DNA from: Actinostola sp. cb2023
Taxonomy: Eukaryota > Cnidaria > Anthozoa > Actiniaria > Actinostolidae
Assembly: GCA_033675265.1 (NCBI GenBank)
Contig: JAUJYZ010001280.1
Span: forward strand, 62,001-126,000
Direction of reading: 5' to 3'
DNA length: 64,000 bases
A program made the position numbers and the translations under genes. Positions 24,011 to 56,760 of the stretch are shown piece by piece; positions within the stretch are counted from its first letter, which is position 1, and each line of letters opens with the position of its first letter. Under the pieces are notes generated by a model, which did no database searches, was not told the DNA's origin, and was given only the letters and a program-made list of their open reading frames with translations.

Positions 24011-25307
24011 ACACGGCCGCTGTGATACAATACGTTCTCCTTGTAGCTATTGGTTGCATTGTACTTACACTCGGAAAAGAAAGCGAAAGCTTGACATGTT
24101 CATAGCGACTATACAGTCAGGAATATTTGGCGAGATTGTCTACCAGCCGTGTACGCGGGGGGATGATGAAATAAAAGTTCGCCGTGATAATGGTGCTAGA
24201 ACTGATAAACAAACGAATAGCTGGTCATCTACATATCTATAATCTAGATGTTCTTAAGTTTAATTCATCTACTGGTATATGTTCAAGGTAATTTAATCAT
24301 GGAGCAGAAGCCGTCAAAGTTCGTTCTACGATGACGGTAAATACATGCGTACTTTATTTTACCTCACATCGACCGTTTCAAGTTCGACTAAAATACTACT
24401 GCATAAATCTTCTCCCTCATATTCTACAGTGTAATACGTACTAATATTCAAGACTGGCTTGTGATTAAACGTGATGAAAAGGAAGATGTGTGTATTATCA
24501 AGCGAAATAAATTCATGTTTTATGACAGAAGCCACAATGAAGCAGAGGAAGCCCAAACGTAGAAGTGAACTTTAAAATATATCATGTCATTTGCTGAAAT
24601 GTAGAATGAATGTTCACAGTTACATTTTGCAACTAAATTCAACTCGCAGCACTTCACTTTCTATTAGAAACGGCTAGTTTTATTTATTATTTAGCAGCCT
24701 CAGAAGCAATGGTTGGGCTGCGCTGCCTGTGATACATCCACATAAATAAAGCAGGCCACAACATGCAGCTTCGCCAATTTTAAAAAGCTTTCAAAACTAT
24801 GTTCTAAAGTTCATTAGTTCTTAGACTGTATATATTGTAAAGTTTTTAGGAGAAAGCGCTACATAAACCGTATATTATTATTGTTAACGTTTCTAGGAGT
24901 ATTTTGTGCTCAAAGGATTATGGGAAAATGTACCAGTCCGCCATCTTTACCTGTTAATAACACACCTTCAAAAAATACTCGTTCCTGATTGGCTGTGGAT
25001 TTTGTCTTAATACCGTGCAATTAATTATAATTAGCAATTAAATATAAATAGCACGTGCAATTAAATATAAATAGCACGTGCTATTTTATTATTTGTGGTT
25101 GTGATTGCGTTACGAGCGACTTGCTACGTACTATGAATTCTTTTTTGCTTTATAAAGAAACTCATATTTTTGTAGGTGTGTTATTAATAGGAAATACCAC
25201 TTAGTTCTCGAAGAATTAATGAAAAATACCACTTGTATCTGATGAAAGTGGCTTAATTAATTAATACCACTTGTGCTACGCACTCGTGGTATTAAACCAC
25301 TTTCATC
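24011..25307. other. Intergenic region without a recognisable gene
   Basis: A minus-strand ORF at 24359-24556 ends just before a GT donor-like site and has ordinary composition, but I cannot place it in a gene. GGTTGGGCTGCGCTGCCTGTG at about 24712 relates to the TTCCTGTGG family. The 24.9-25.3 kb part is AT-rich with short inverted repeats around ATAAATAGCACGTGC. Confidence 0.35.
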
Positions 25308-25405
25308 AAATAATTGAAAATACATCAAAATGATGAATTGTATTTTATTTCACACTTCAAAACCGAATACAACAGGTTTATTTCTTTTCAAATGTGATGC
25401 GGCTT
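25308..25405. repeat. Duplicated 90-bp segment, copy 2
   Basis: Matches 20090-20178 almost without change. It lies between the PKI gene and OPLAH, so it reflects a local segmental duplication or a short dispersed element. Confidence 0.6.
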
Positions 25406-25555
25406 TGTCAGTTGGTTTCTTGTATTAATTCTTCTCGAACAGTGGTATTTCCTATACCCGGGCCTATACAAAGTGGATGCCTTATACGTATGTCGTGTAA
25501 AAATACTTCTGCACACAAACAAACAACAACAACAAAGGCAAAATACACTGGGGAA

Positions 25556-26145
25556 TAAAGCACGCTCTTCAAACCTTGGAAATTCTTTGGAAATGTCCAA
25601 AACCTTGGAAATTCCTTGTATTGGAAATGTCCAAAACCTTGGAAATTCCTTGTATTGGAAATGTCCAAAACCTTGGAAATTCCTTGTATTGGAAATGTCC
25701 AAAACCTTGGAAATTCCTTGGAAATGTCCAAAACCTTGGAAATTCCTTGTATTGGAAATGTCCAAAACTTTGGAAATTCCTTGGAAATGTCCAAAACCTT
25801 GGAAATTCCTTGGAAATGTCCAAAACCTTGGAAATTCCTCGGAAATGTCCAAAACCTTGGAAATTCCTTGGAAATGTCCAAAACCTTGGAAATTCCTTGG
25901 AAATGCCAAAACCTTGGAAATTCCTTGGAAATGCCAAAACCTTGGAAATTCCTTGGAAATGCCAAAACCTTGGAAATTCCTTGGAAATGTCCAAAACCTT
26001 GGAAATTCCTTGGAAATTCCTTGGAAATGTCCAAAACCTTGCAAATTCCTTGGAAATGTCCAAAATCTTGGAAATTCATTGGAAATGTCTAAAACCTTGC
26101 AAATTTAATTTCCAATGGGTTTCCAAGGTTTGAAGAGCGCGCGTT
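25556..26145. repeat. Minisatellite inside an inverted-repeat frame
   Basis: About 20 copies of CCTTGGAAATTCCTTGGAAATGTCCAAAA variants (26-35 bp). The edges read GCTCTTCAAACCTTGGAAA on the left and complementary CCAAGGTTTGAAGAGC on the right, so the array appears to have grown inside a small palindromic element. Every frame is open in both directions; the ORFs of 158-223 residues are artefacts. Confidence 0.85.
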
Positions 26146-26209
26146 TTTTCTAGCGACAAATACTAACAACAAATATATATATATATTTTAATAAGAATTT
26201 ATTATTGGC

Positions 26210-26354
26210 TAGAGTGCAATTTAGAAAAGCGTGAAATAGTACTAACTTTAAATAGTACTAAATAGTGCTACTTCTATTGTTTTCTATTGTTTCGTTATTG
26301 CTATTTAGTACTAATTAGTTATTTAGTTTTCAAGCTTTTCTAAATTGCACTCTA
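26210..26354. mobile_element. MITE, TAGAGTGCAATTTAGAAAAG family, copy 2
   Basis: Same ends and interior as 18244-18378, with a slightly longer middle. Having two copies confirms the element boundaries. Confidence 0.8.
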
Positions 26355-26856
26355 CAATTCATTTATTTATCAATTCTATTTCATTAGTTATTCGTTGATT
26401 ACAAATTTGCATTTTTATTTGAAAATTTCCGAGACCATACGAAACCATACGAAATCATTCGAAACCATACGAAATCACACGAAACAATACATTGATTTCC
26501 ATTAAACAGTTCCAACTCTTCCCACGAAACAATAAAAACCCTTGAAATGTTGAAAGTAACTTAGGAAGAGAGGGAGGCATAAGGATACAATAAAAACGAA
26601 CGAAGTGAAAATCACCCCACCCCCTCCTCCCTCTCTCTCTACCCGTTACCCTCCCACACTTCCAAAGTCGATGTATATTAAAAATCGAATTAAATATGTC
26701 TAATCAATACCTCACACCCCTCCCCACGGGAAACCTTAAAGTGTAGTGTATATAAAAACCCTAATCAAAAACCCTTCCTTCCACGGGCATCCCGGCGCAA
26801 CTACACACGAACCACATCGATACAAAATCTACCGACCCCCCTCCCCACGGGCAACC

Positions 26857-47731
<20,875 letters not shown>

Positions 47732-48390
47732 CTGAAACGTGAAAACTTTCCCCATAAGCACTCATTTTAATGTGTTTACTCACACCAAGTTCATTAAGCA
47801 ATCAGAAAAAGAATAGAAAACTATAGAATTTCAGTTGCTAGCTGTGTCTGACTTAAAAAACACAGCACATGGCACTGTCAACATTGAACGACAAGGAAAA
47901 GTTGAAATTAATCCCCAATAAGCTTCTACCCATTTGGCCAGTGAATATGTCTATATTAGGGTGGCGGAATAGTCAAATCCGAGACTCGCCGAGACGCTGA
48001 GATACATGTTGTTTGAAATTTGAAAATTCGAGATTTCGAGCCGCATAATATTGATGTTTATGAAATCTGAGACTCTTTCCTGGAACGCTGAGATTTCTTC
48101 ACCGAAAACTACATGGAGACACTCACTCTTTGTGTTCTTTTGTTCCTTTGCATCTAATAAACACTGACAGCTAATTAGTAGTGCCCAGGTTTATTGGAAT
48201 CACTCTACCATTGAATTTATCATTGCACGTGGCAAGGTCTTCGTGTAGCTGCACAAATTGTCCTGGCTATTGTTTTTTATGAATAAACAATACATAGAAC
48301 TACAATAGAACAATAGCCAGGACTTTTGTGCAGCTACACGAAGACTTGACCTTATACACCAACTCAGTCCATACTAGTGTACTCGCTAAT

Positions 48391-48588
48391 ATACAAGCAT
48401 CAAGAGTTCCAGACTTCCAGTACGCGTGCAATGCATTGTGAGATTATTACAAAGGAAAAGTGAGCACCAAGTGAGCAAAAACATAGCTTGGGCTCCCTGT
48501 GTCTAGAATTGGTGCTCACTTTTCCTTTGTAATAATCTCACAATGCATTGCGCGCGTACCGGAAATCTGGAACTCTTGATGCTTGTAT
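48391..48588. mobile_element. MITE, ATACAAGCATCAAGAGTTCC family, copy 1
   Basis: Long hairpin with arms ATACAAGCATCAAGAGTTCC, GAGATTATTACAAAGGAAAA and GTGAGCACC. The second copy is at 59168-59344. Confidence 0.85.
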
Positions 48589-49065
48589 TCATTACTGGAT
48601 TTCGTCACGTTCCACGACTACCGACTAGAAGTGCCGTGTCGAGAAAGAAGCAGTTGAGATCTCGAGTGTTTTTGAAAGGGCCGGTCAACAAGCTTGATTA
48701 AAAAATATCTGAAGCCGGCGGCTCGGATCTTTATGGCCGATAAAACATGGGCTTTAAACACGCTCATTTCACATACTTTAAAAGCATACGCAGATTCATG
48801 TGGGACCACTCTGAAAGATGTCGTTTCATTTATAACAAAAACAAACGTGCCTTCATTACAACAAACGAAAAACTTTATCAGAACCATCTGACCATATGCA
48901 ACCTCAACTGGACGTTCGAAGACAGACGATTCGGAGATCTTTATCTATCCTCACCAACACACATTCTCCCTAGTCATACAACTGTCATTGTCATAAATGT
49001 CCGAGTGTACGCTCATTGAGCGTCTTGTTAAAATATTCAACAACATTCTGCTTGTGGATGGCTAC
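48589..49065. other. Region with two overlapping plus-strand ORFs of unknown nature
   Basis: ORFs at 48694-48891 and 48747-49019 overlap in different frames; the second contains DHSERCRFIYNKNKRAF and ICNLNWTFEDRRFGDLYLSS. Composition is ordinary, but I recognise neither and see no splice context. It could be a decayed transposon protein. Confidence 0.25.
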
Positions 49066-49197
49066 TAGTGATTCCAATAAACCTGGGCATTACTAACTAC
49101 ACTAATACCAATACACACTCACTCTTTTCTTTCTTTGCATCTAATAAACACTGATAGCTAATAACTAGTAGTGCCCAGGTTTATTGGAATCACTCTA
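49066..49197. mobile_element. MITE, TAGTGATTCCAATAAACCTG family, full copy
   Basis: Ends TAGTGATTCCAATAAACCTG and complement. The interior TTTGCATCTAATAAACACTG is shared with the 46240 and 48150 copies. Confidence 0.85.
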
Positions 49198-49241
49198 TAC
49201 ATTTAAAGCTCGTCTTATAATAATTATTAAGTATAACACTA

Positions 49242-49524
49242 TATACAGTCATTTGCAAAAATTCTGGCCGCCACGATATATCAATATATCGGGTGCATTA
49301 TGGGTAATTAAATAATACTATTTTCAGTTTCCTAACTTATTAAATGAAGTAAAATGTACAAACAACAAACGTAAGACTAAAATAAACATTATAATAAATA
49401 TTTCTACCAACTTTGCTGGCGTTAACCTGCTCTTTAAGGGGAATTTTAGATTATTTAATTACCCATAATGCACCCGATATATTGATATTTCGTAGCGGCC
49501 AGAATTTTTGCAAATGACTGTATA
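49242..49524. mobile_element. MITE with about 75-bp inverted ends
   Basis: Ends TATACAGTCATTTGCAAAAA and complement. The arms continue through GGCCGCCACGATATATC and GGGTGCATTATGGGTAATTA. Non-coding centre. Confidence 0.85.
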
Positions 49525-49985
49525 TATATATATACAGTTTAGAATCATGAAGTTAAAAATTATATCTAACAATAGTAGATTACAGAAAAACTCAAGAGTA
49601 ACGTAAAAAACTTTTATTGATGTAGAAATTCTATCTGGCATCAAACTGAATCAGCAAAAAATATTCTATCTGTACAAAGTCTATTTACAACACAACTAGT
49701 AGTGACATCAACTTGATGTGAAAATTAATTAATTCAAAACTGTTAAACTTAAAAGCCCGCCATTTTTTGACCGTTTTGGCGCCTAAACTTCATTCATTTC
49801 CGTAAGCGTGCAGATTTCGAATGTAACATATCACAATTCCAGTTAAGGAGTAATCCACATCATGTTATAAATTAATTTGCTGTTCTTCAGTCCTGATGGT
49901 ATAAATAAATTGCATGTAGTGTTCCGTGTTCGAAAGTCAAGGTATTGCTTTGCATTAGGTTCATTGAGCTTTCGTGTGATATGTT

Positions 49986-50001
49986 GGCTCCTAAAAGAGC
50001 C
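49986..50001 (-). terminator. Histone 3' stem-loop (H2A)
   Basis: On the minus strand GGCTCTTTTAGGAGCC, the replication-dependent histone mRNA 3' hairpin, 33 nt past the H2A stop. It is bound by SLBP and replaces polyadenylation. Confidence 0.9.
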
Positions 50002-50033
50002 GTTGGTTTGATGTTTGAACACTAGAAGAGCAT

Positions 50034-50436
50034 CTAGTATTCTTGGCTTTGCGAGGACTTCTTAGAACCACCCTTATCGGTCTTCTTGGGCAGTAAAACA
50101 GCCTGGATGTTTGGTAGAACGCCACCTTGAGCGATCGTCACTCCACCAAGCAACTTGTTCAATTCTTCGTCATTTCGGACGGCCAGTTGCAAATGACGAG
50201 GGATGATTCTGGTTTTCTTGTTATCACGGGCTGCATTGCCGGCCAACTCTAGGATTTCAGCGCTTAGATACTCGAGTACGGCTGCCAAATAAACTGGAGC
50301 CAGCACCAACTCTCTGAGCGTAATTTCCCTTGCGGAGATGACGATGGATACGACCGACAGGGAACTGTAGACCCGCGCGAGAAGATCGAGTCTTCGATTT
50401 GGTACCCTTTGCTTTGCCTTTGCCACGGCCAGACAT
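50034..50436 (-). CDS. H2A.X: Histone H2A.X-type, with an internal frameshift
   Basis: Core histone that pairs with H2B in the nucleosome. The ATG at 50436 begins [27 protein letters not shown] sequence. The H2A body ends in PKKTDKGG and the tail [13 protein letters not shown] at the end is the H2A.X phosphorylation motif (damage-responsive Ser). A 2-base deletion near 50303 (GGTGCTGG then CTCCAG, before [11 protein letters not shown]) breaks the frame at about codon 46, so the copy as assembled is not translatable; without it the protein would be about 134 residues. The gene is divergent with H2B, about 400 bp apart, with a TATAAAA on the minus strand at about 50523-50529. Either a pseudogene or a sequence error. 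Confidence 0.85.
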
Positions 50437-50839
50437 TTTTTACTAAGATTTAATGAAACTTCACGTAAAGATAAAATTCACACACTTTCGAGAGAATGGA
50501 CGAAAAATTACTTCCTTCGAAATTTTATACGGATGTAAGGGATCGAAATCCACCAATCACGACACAAATGTAAATTTCATGCAATAAGATATTGTCTATT
50601 TCACTGTTTTCTCAGACGTAAGTTAGTGGAATCAACCAATCATAGGGCTAGAAATTCAGATATATGACCAGCGGGTAGCTACTTTACGTAAAACCAATCA
50701 GAAACCGGGGATTTCGATCCTCGATCCTTGGACTGCGTCATATAAATAGCTTGGACAGTGTGAAGCTCTGTCATACTGTTTGCCTTTGATATCGTATTAT
50801 TAAAATCGAAAGTTACGTTTATTTCTTCTATCGTTAAAA
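50437..50839. promoter_or_regulatory. Divergent H2A/H2B promoter
   Basis: TATAAATA at 50741-50748 serves H2B and TATAAAA (minus, about 50523-50529) serves H2A. ACCAATCA boxes at about 50637 and 50694 and one near 50553 supply CCAAT elements. This is the standard layout of a paired S-phase histone promoter. Confidence 0.75.
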
Positions 50840-51214
50840 ATGCCTGCGAAAGTCGCTCCAGTTGGAAAGAAAGGCGAAAAGAAAGCCGGCAAGAAGGCCG
50901 CGGTTGATGGCAAGAAGAAGAGACACCGAAAGAGAAAGGAAACCTACTCCATCTACATCTACAAAGTCATGAAGCAAGTCCATCCCGACACCGGTATCTC
51001 CAGCAAAGCCATGTTGATCATGAACTCGTTTGTACAGGATGTCTTCGAGCGAATTGCTACCGAAGCTTCCCGCTTGGCTCACTACAACAAGAAGTCGACC
51101 ATCACATCTCGAGAAATCCAGACCGCTGTTCGCCTTCTTCTTCCTGGTGAACTGGCCAAGCACGCTGTGAGCGAAGGCACCAAGGCCGTCACCAAGTACA
51201 CTAGCAGCAAGTAG
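50840..51214 (+). CDS. H2B: Histone H2B
   Basis: Intact, intronless, 124 residues. A Lys-rich N-terminal tail ([19 protein letters not shown]) leads into the histone fold [40 protein letters not shown] and the C-terminal [18 protein letters not shown] with the conserved ubiquitin-acceptor Lys region. It forms the H2A-H2B dimer of the nucleosome. TATA box about 95 bp upstream; histone stem-loop 24 nt after the stop. Confidence 0.97.
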   Translation: MPAKVAPVGKKGEKKAGKKAAVDGKKKRHRKRKETYSIYIYKVMKQVHPDTGISSKAMLIMNSFVQDVFERIATEASRLAHYNKKSTITSREIQTAVRLLLPGELAKHAVSEGTKAVTKYTSSK

Positions 51215-51238
51215 AACTACCAACAATCTATAAACGAC

Positions 51239-51254
51239 AGCTCTTTTAGGAGCT
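51239..51254 (+). terminator. Histone 3' stem-loop (H2B)
   Basis: AGCTCTTTTAGGAGCT: the outer G-C pair of the consensus GGCTCTTTTnnGAGCC is replaced by A-T, so the stem still pairs. A purine-rich GAAAAGAAATG follows about 15 nt later (histone downstream element-like). Confidence 0.85.
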
Positions 51255-51867
51255 CACCATATTTCTGAAAAGAAATGACCAAATGCTAATAGACAAAGGC
51301 GGCAAGTACGAACCAATACACTTGTGTTTCATCGTGTGTCGAATACTGGAGCCACAAGTTCCTTAAATCTGATAAAGTAATTTCAGCACTGACTGACAGT
51401 GAACACGTAAACAATTACTGTTCTTGTTACGGCAGTTTTATCAGGTTCATAGCCTTTTGTAAATACAGATTCGACTAGATTCGAACATGTCAATCTTCGA
51501 AGTTCAGTTCACATTATTTTGTAAATAATTTTAGTTCACATGTTAAATACACTAGAACAAGCATAGTCATGGTACCATACTTTCTTGTTGTTTATGAAAA
51601 CACCTCGCTTAGGTACTTTTATACGAGGGTAGAGCTGTGATCTAAAGGGGGTAGCTCTTTCCAAAGTCCAATATTCAGCGGTACCATGGATACCAGAGGG
51701 GCTTGAACTTTCTCAAGGAAATATTTTATAGTGCGAACTTACTCTCTAAATCGTGAAACTTCTCAGACCTCTAGCGCCCAGGGTAATTCTTCGGGGGTAA
51801 AGAAAATTGCACAACATGAAGTTCAGTTTCCACTTTATTATACTATCATCCTCCATGTTTATAAGCC
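51255..51867. other. Spacer downstream of H2B
   Basis: No gene seen. Segment 51735-51790 (ACTCTCTAAATCGTGAAACT and CGCCCAGGGTAAT) repeats sequence at about 17718-17770. Confidence 0.4.
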
Positions 51868-52530
51868 CGGTGTACGCAATCGATGATCGGAAAACCAATC
51901 GATCATAATCGATATAGTTAATCGATTGATATCGATTGGTTTTGGCCAATCGATCACCAATCGATAGTCACACAAGAAAAATGACAATCGATGAAAATCG
52001 ATCATCGATCGATTGTTATCAGGTTCAGTACAAGATTTCGTGACGTAGTCCTATCGACCTCCCTCTGTACGTTGCCGCTAAGATGTCGTATATGGAAAGC
52101 CGCTGGGAAAGCCACGAAGTCAGTCTAAAAGTGCGATCGATGCATCGTGAAGGGATATCAATGTTGTCTTTTCCAAGTCCAACAAGGAGAAATATTTCTA
52201 GCTCATAAAAAGAGACTGGGAAAGAGGCACGCGAGGAAATGCTTTCAAGGTAGTAATGACCGGGGACAGCTAGGGCAATTACAAGCTGAGTGCGCTTGTT
52301 CCCGCTCTGGCCATAAGTACAAAACAATCGATGAAAATCGATGAAAATCGATCTATTTTAGGGCAATCGATAACAATCGATCAATCATAAGGCAATCGAT
52401 GACAATCGATCAAAGGTCACAGATTTTTGTTTCATCGATTGGTCATCGATTTCCAATATCAATCGATTAATTGATATCGATTGATATCGATTGTCATCGA
52501 TTATCGATTTCATCGATTGCGTACACCGGG
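51868..52530. mobile_element. 663-bp element rich in ATCGAT with 9-bp target duplication
   Basis: Ends CGGTGTACGCAATCGATGA and complement; flanking direct repeats TTATAAGCC (51859-51867 and 52531-52539). Both flanks of the interior are crowded with ATCGAT and CAATCGATGAAAATCGATC. The centre is unique, non-coding DNA. Non-autonomous transposon between H2B and H4. Confidence 0.85.
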
Positions 52531-52984
52531 TTATAAGCCAACAAATGTAGACCAAAATGGTGTGTCTCTTGCTTTATAATCTGGCAAAGTTTCATTGCTC
52601 CCCTCTATATAATGAACGTCAAAACAATATTTATTGGGCTGCTTTTGATAGACACTGCAAGCAGGTCGGAAATTTCCTGGAAATAAAAACGCGAGCAGGA
52701 TACTAGCCTGATTTTCAGACTCCGCTGACCGTCTGAAAATCACGCTAGCAGGATACGCGCCGAGTAGCCAACATTTCATTTTGGCGCCATTTCTGAAAAA
52801 AATAATTCGTTAAAACGATTTCAAAAAGGCGTCTACTGTTCGCTAGCCCGTTTCGATAAATATCCCGACGTAGAACAAGTTTTCGAACGAACGTTTGCAT
52901 GGCTTTTATCATGGGATGCGACATTCAAATGGTTTTCTCCGGGGGTTTTCCGCGCGCCAAAACACTGAAATGGGCTATTGCATT

Positions 52985-53215
52985 AAAAATTTGCACCCCC
53001 CCATCGAGGACCTTGGAAATCTTCAGGGGTCTGGGGTGTTTTGTGATGGAAATCTTCAGGATTCGGGGTGTTTTGTGTGCTGGAAATCTTCAGGGGTACC
53101 ATGAATTCTTTATTATTTTGTGGAATTCTTCAGGGAGGTAATGGCCCCACACAGGAATTCTTCAGGGATGAACTTGAGGATCTGGATTTCTTCAGGGGTC
53201 TACCACAGGTTCCCT
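52985..53215. repeat. GGAAATCTTCAGGGGT repeat
   Basis: Irregular repeat of GGAAATCTTCAGGGG, GGAATTCTTCAGGG and GGGGTGTTTTGTG units about 200 bp downstream of H4 (3' side). Non-coding. Confidence 0.6.
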
Positions 53216-53449
53216 AAATTGATATCCTCGATAGGTTGGTGCAATGCAAACCGCGCGCCAAAACACTGATTACCGCGCGCAAAACACTGAAATATAAACC
53301 GCGCAACAAAACACGGCTAAGTTTCCTCAAAGCGTCATTGGTACTTTTTACTAACAAAACCTTCACCTTATCTCTTGCAAAAGCGTGTGCCTGAAGTACG
53401 GCATGGTTTAGGTATCAGCAATATAAGCATTGACTTTGTCAAATGTGGT

Positions 53450-53465
53450 GGCTCTGAGAAGAGCC
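53450..53465 (-). terminator. Histone 3' stem-loop (H4)
   Basis: Minus strand GGCTCTTCTCAGAGCC, 30 nt past the H4 stop. Good match to the histone hairpin. Confidence 0.9.
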
Positions 53466-53495
53466 GTTGTTTTGTGTTTGGAGATCCAAACCAGT

Positions 53496-54757
<1,262 letters not shown>

Positions 54758-55249
54758 TTTTAAGCAAACACACCACAAAAGGCATCCTGCATGAAATTGT
54801 GAAAGAACAAACCTGAGTTTGAGTGAAGACAATCTACTAGTTGTCGAATTCTGGAGTGTTGCAATGCAAGGATCCTTTTTTTCTCAAAAAGACACTGAAA
54901 ATCTCTAAAAGGTTTTGGATATTATATAAACACTCAATGAATTTCACAAATTGCACGCTCGCGCAAGTCTATACTCAACATGTTTTTTTATCCAATCAAA
55001 ACGCTCGTTATATCCACATGGGTCAATCCGCTGTTGCCATGGCAACATCCACTCGAGGGCGGTCATAGATACAGAGTAATCTGAAGACAAGATACCTACA
55101 TGATGCCCAACAGAACCAACATACTTACAGAGTAATCTGAAGACAAGATACCTATAACCAACGTGATGCCCAACAGACCCATTTACAGACCCAAGAGACC
55201 CAACATACTTACAGAGTAATCTGAAGAGAAGTTATACCTATAGCCAACG

Positions 55250-55512
55250 TGATGCATTCCCAACAGGCCCAACAGACCCAACAGGCCCAACAGACCCAAC
55301 AGACCCAACAGACCCAACAGGCCCAACAGGCCCAACAGGCCCAACAGGCCCAACAGGCCCAACAGGCCCAACAGGCCCAACAGACCCAACAGGCCCAACA
55401 GGCCCAACAGACCCAACAGGCCCAACAGGCCCAACAGGCCCAACAGGCCCAACAGGCCCAACAGGCCCAACAGGCCCAACAGGCCCAACAGGCCCAACAG
55501 GCCCAACATATT
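55250..55512. repeat. CCCAACAGG 9-bp tandem repeat, left arm
   Basis: About 28 near-perfect copies of CAACAGGCC/CAACAGACC. The right arm has its inverted counterpart in a dispersed form (TGTTGGGTCTGTTGGGCC within a roughly 100-bp repeat, 60190-60850). All frames are open (LGLLGL, CWACWA, QAQQTQ), so the ORFs are artefacts. Confidence 0.9.
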
Positions 55513-56760
55513 ATACTTACAGAAGACATTTAGATACCTATAGCAACGTGATGCATTACTAACAGATCCAACAGGCTCAACATATTTACAGACCTCTTAC
55601 GTACAGAGTAATTTGGGGTCGACAAGACAGTGGAAAGTCCCATGATCCACACACTACTTTGGAATCAGTTATCATCAATAAGAGGACAGACACATAAAAA
55701 AGTGACGTCAATTATTTTACTGGCAATAACAAAAATGTGAAAAAATGAATAGAACAACAAGTTACAAAGCAAAGCAAACAGATTCAGTCATCCAGTGTCG
55801 CAAAGCGAACACTATCAGTTTTCTTTCTGTTCGGCCTCAACATCCTTCAGAGACAAGATAGCTTTTTATCTGAAATTTGCTCAAGAAAGTCAACTTGGAA
55901 CAAAACTGAAACTGATCATCCATTGTTGAAATTTTCAGCTTTGTACGCGCCATTTTATTTTTATCTGTTTGTTTGATGATAAAAATTAACCAATCAGCGC
56001 TATTATTATATAACGTTATTGTAAGAAGTTTAATAGTATCAAACCTATGCATGCATGCATCTCGTTCAAACAATTAAATGAAGACGAATCCATGATTTTT
56101 TATTAGGACACATTGCCAGGTGTCCTGGGTTTGTAGATGAAACCGAAAAGATGTTTGATATTTATGCCCCTCACAGGTGGATATAGGCGGTTCTGGGGGT
56201 GTACACCCCCACCTCAGGACTTATTGTGTGCCCCTTTCACTCCGGTCAAATTAGTATATTCATATACAATGAAAGCTAGGAACTAAAAATTGCCCCATTT
56301 ATCTGTTTGTTTGATGATAAAAATTAACCAATCAGTGCTCAAGAAATTTGTAAGTTATTGTAAAAAGTAATATTGCATATATTTTACAACAAAATTTTAA
56401 AACTATATTTTAAATGTACCTTACGAAGAATATTTCCAAAAATAAAAAAAAGTGAAAAATTACATACATATCCAAGTTTGAAATGAATACCACATAGTTC
56501 TTGCAAATGGAAAACTTGTTTATGGAACACATCGATGGGCTTCGAAGGAAGGAAAACTACAGCCATACTGAAAAGGATTGCTCCCCTAGCTCTCTGTAAG
56601 GCAAAAGGTCGGTGCTGTAGTCATATATTACATTCCTAATATTCAGTTTTCTGTTTCCTTCAAAATCTTTGCTTGTATACACCTAATTGCAAGAACGTTG
56701 TCATAGAGCGATTCCAATAAACCTGGGCACTAGGCTAGAGTGCAAACACTAAAACCATGA

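Noticed and set aside
25388..26133. Five ORFs of 158-223 residues on both strands
   Set aside because: Repeat translations of the CCTTGGAAATTCC minisatellite, not genes.
55183..55533. LGLLGL, CWACWA and QAQQTQ ORFs resembling leucine-rich or poly-Gln proteins
   Set aside because: 9-bp CCCAACAGG repeat read in different frames inside a transposon arm.
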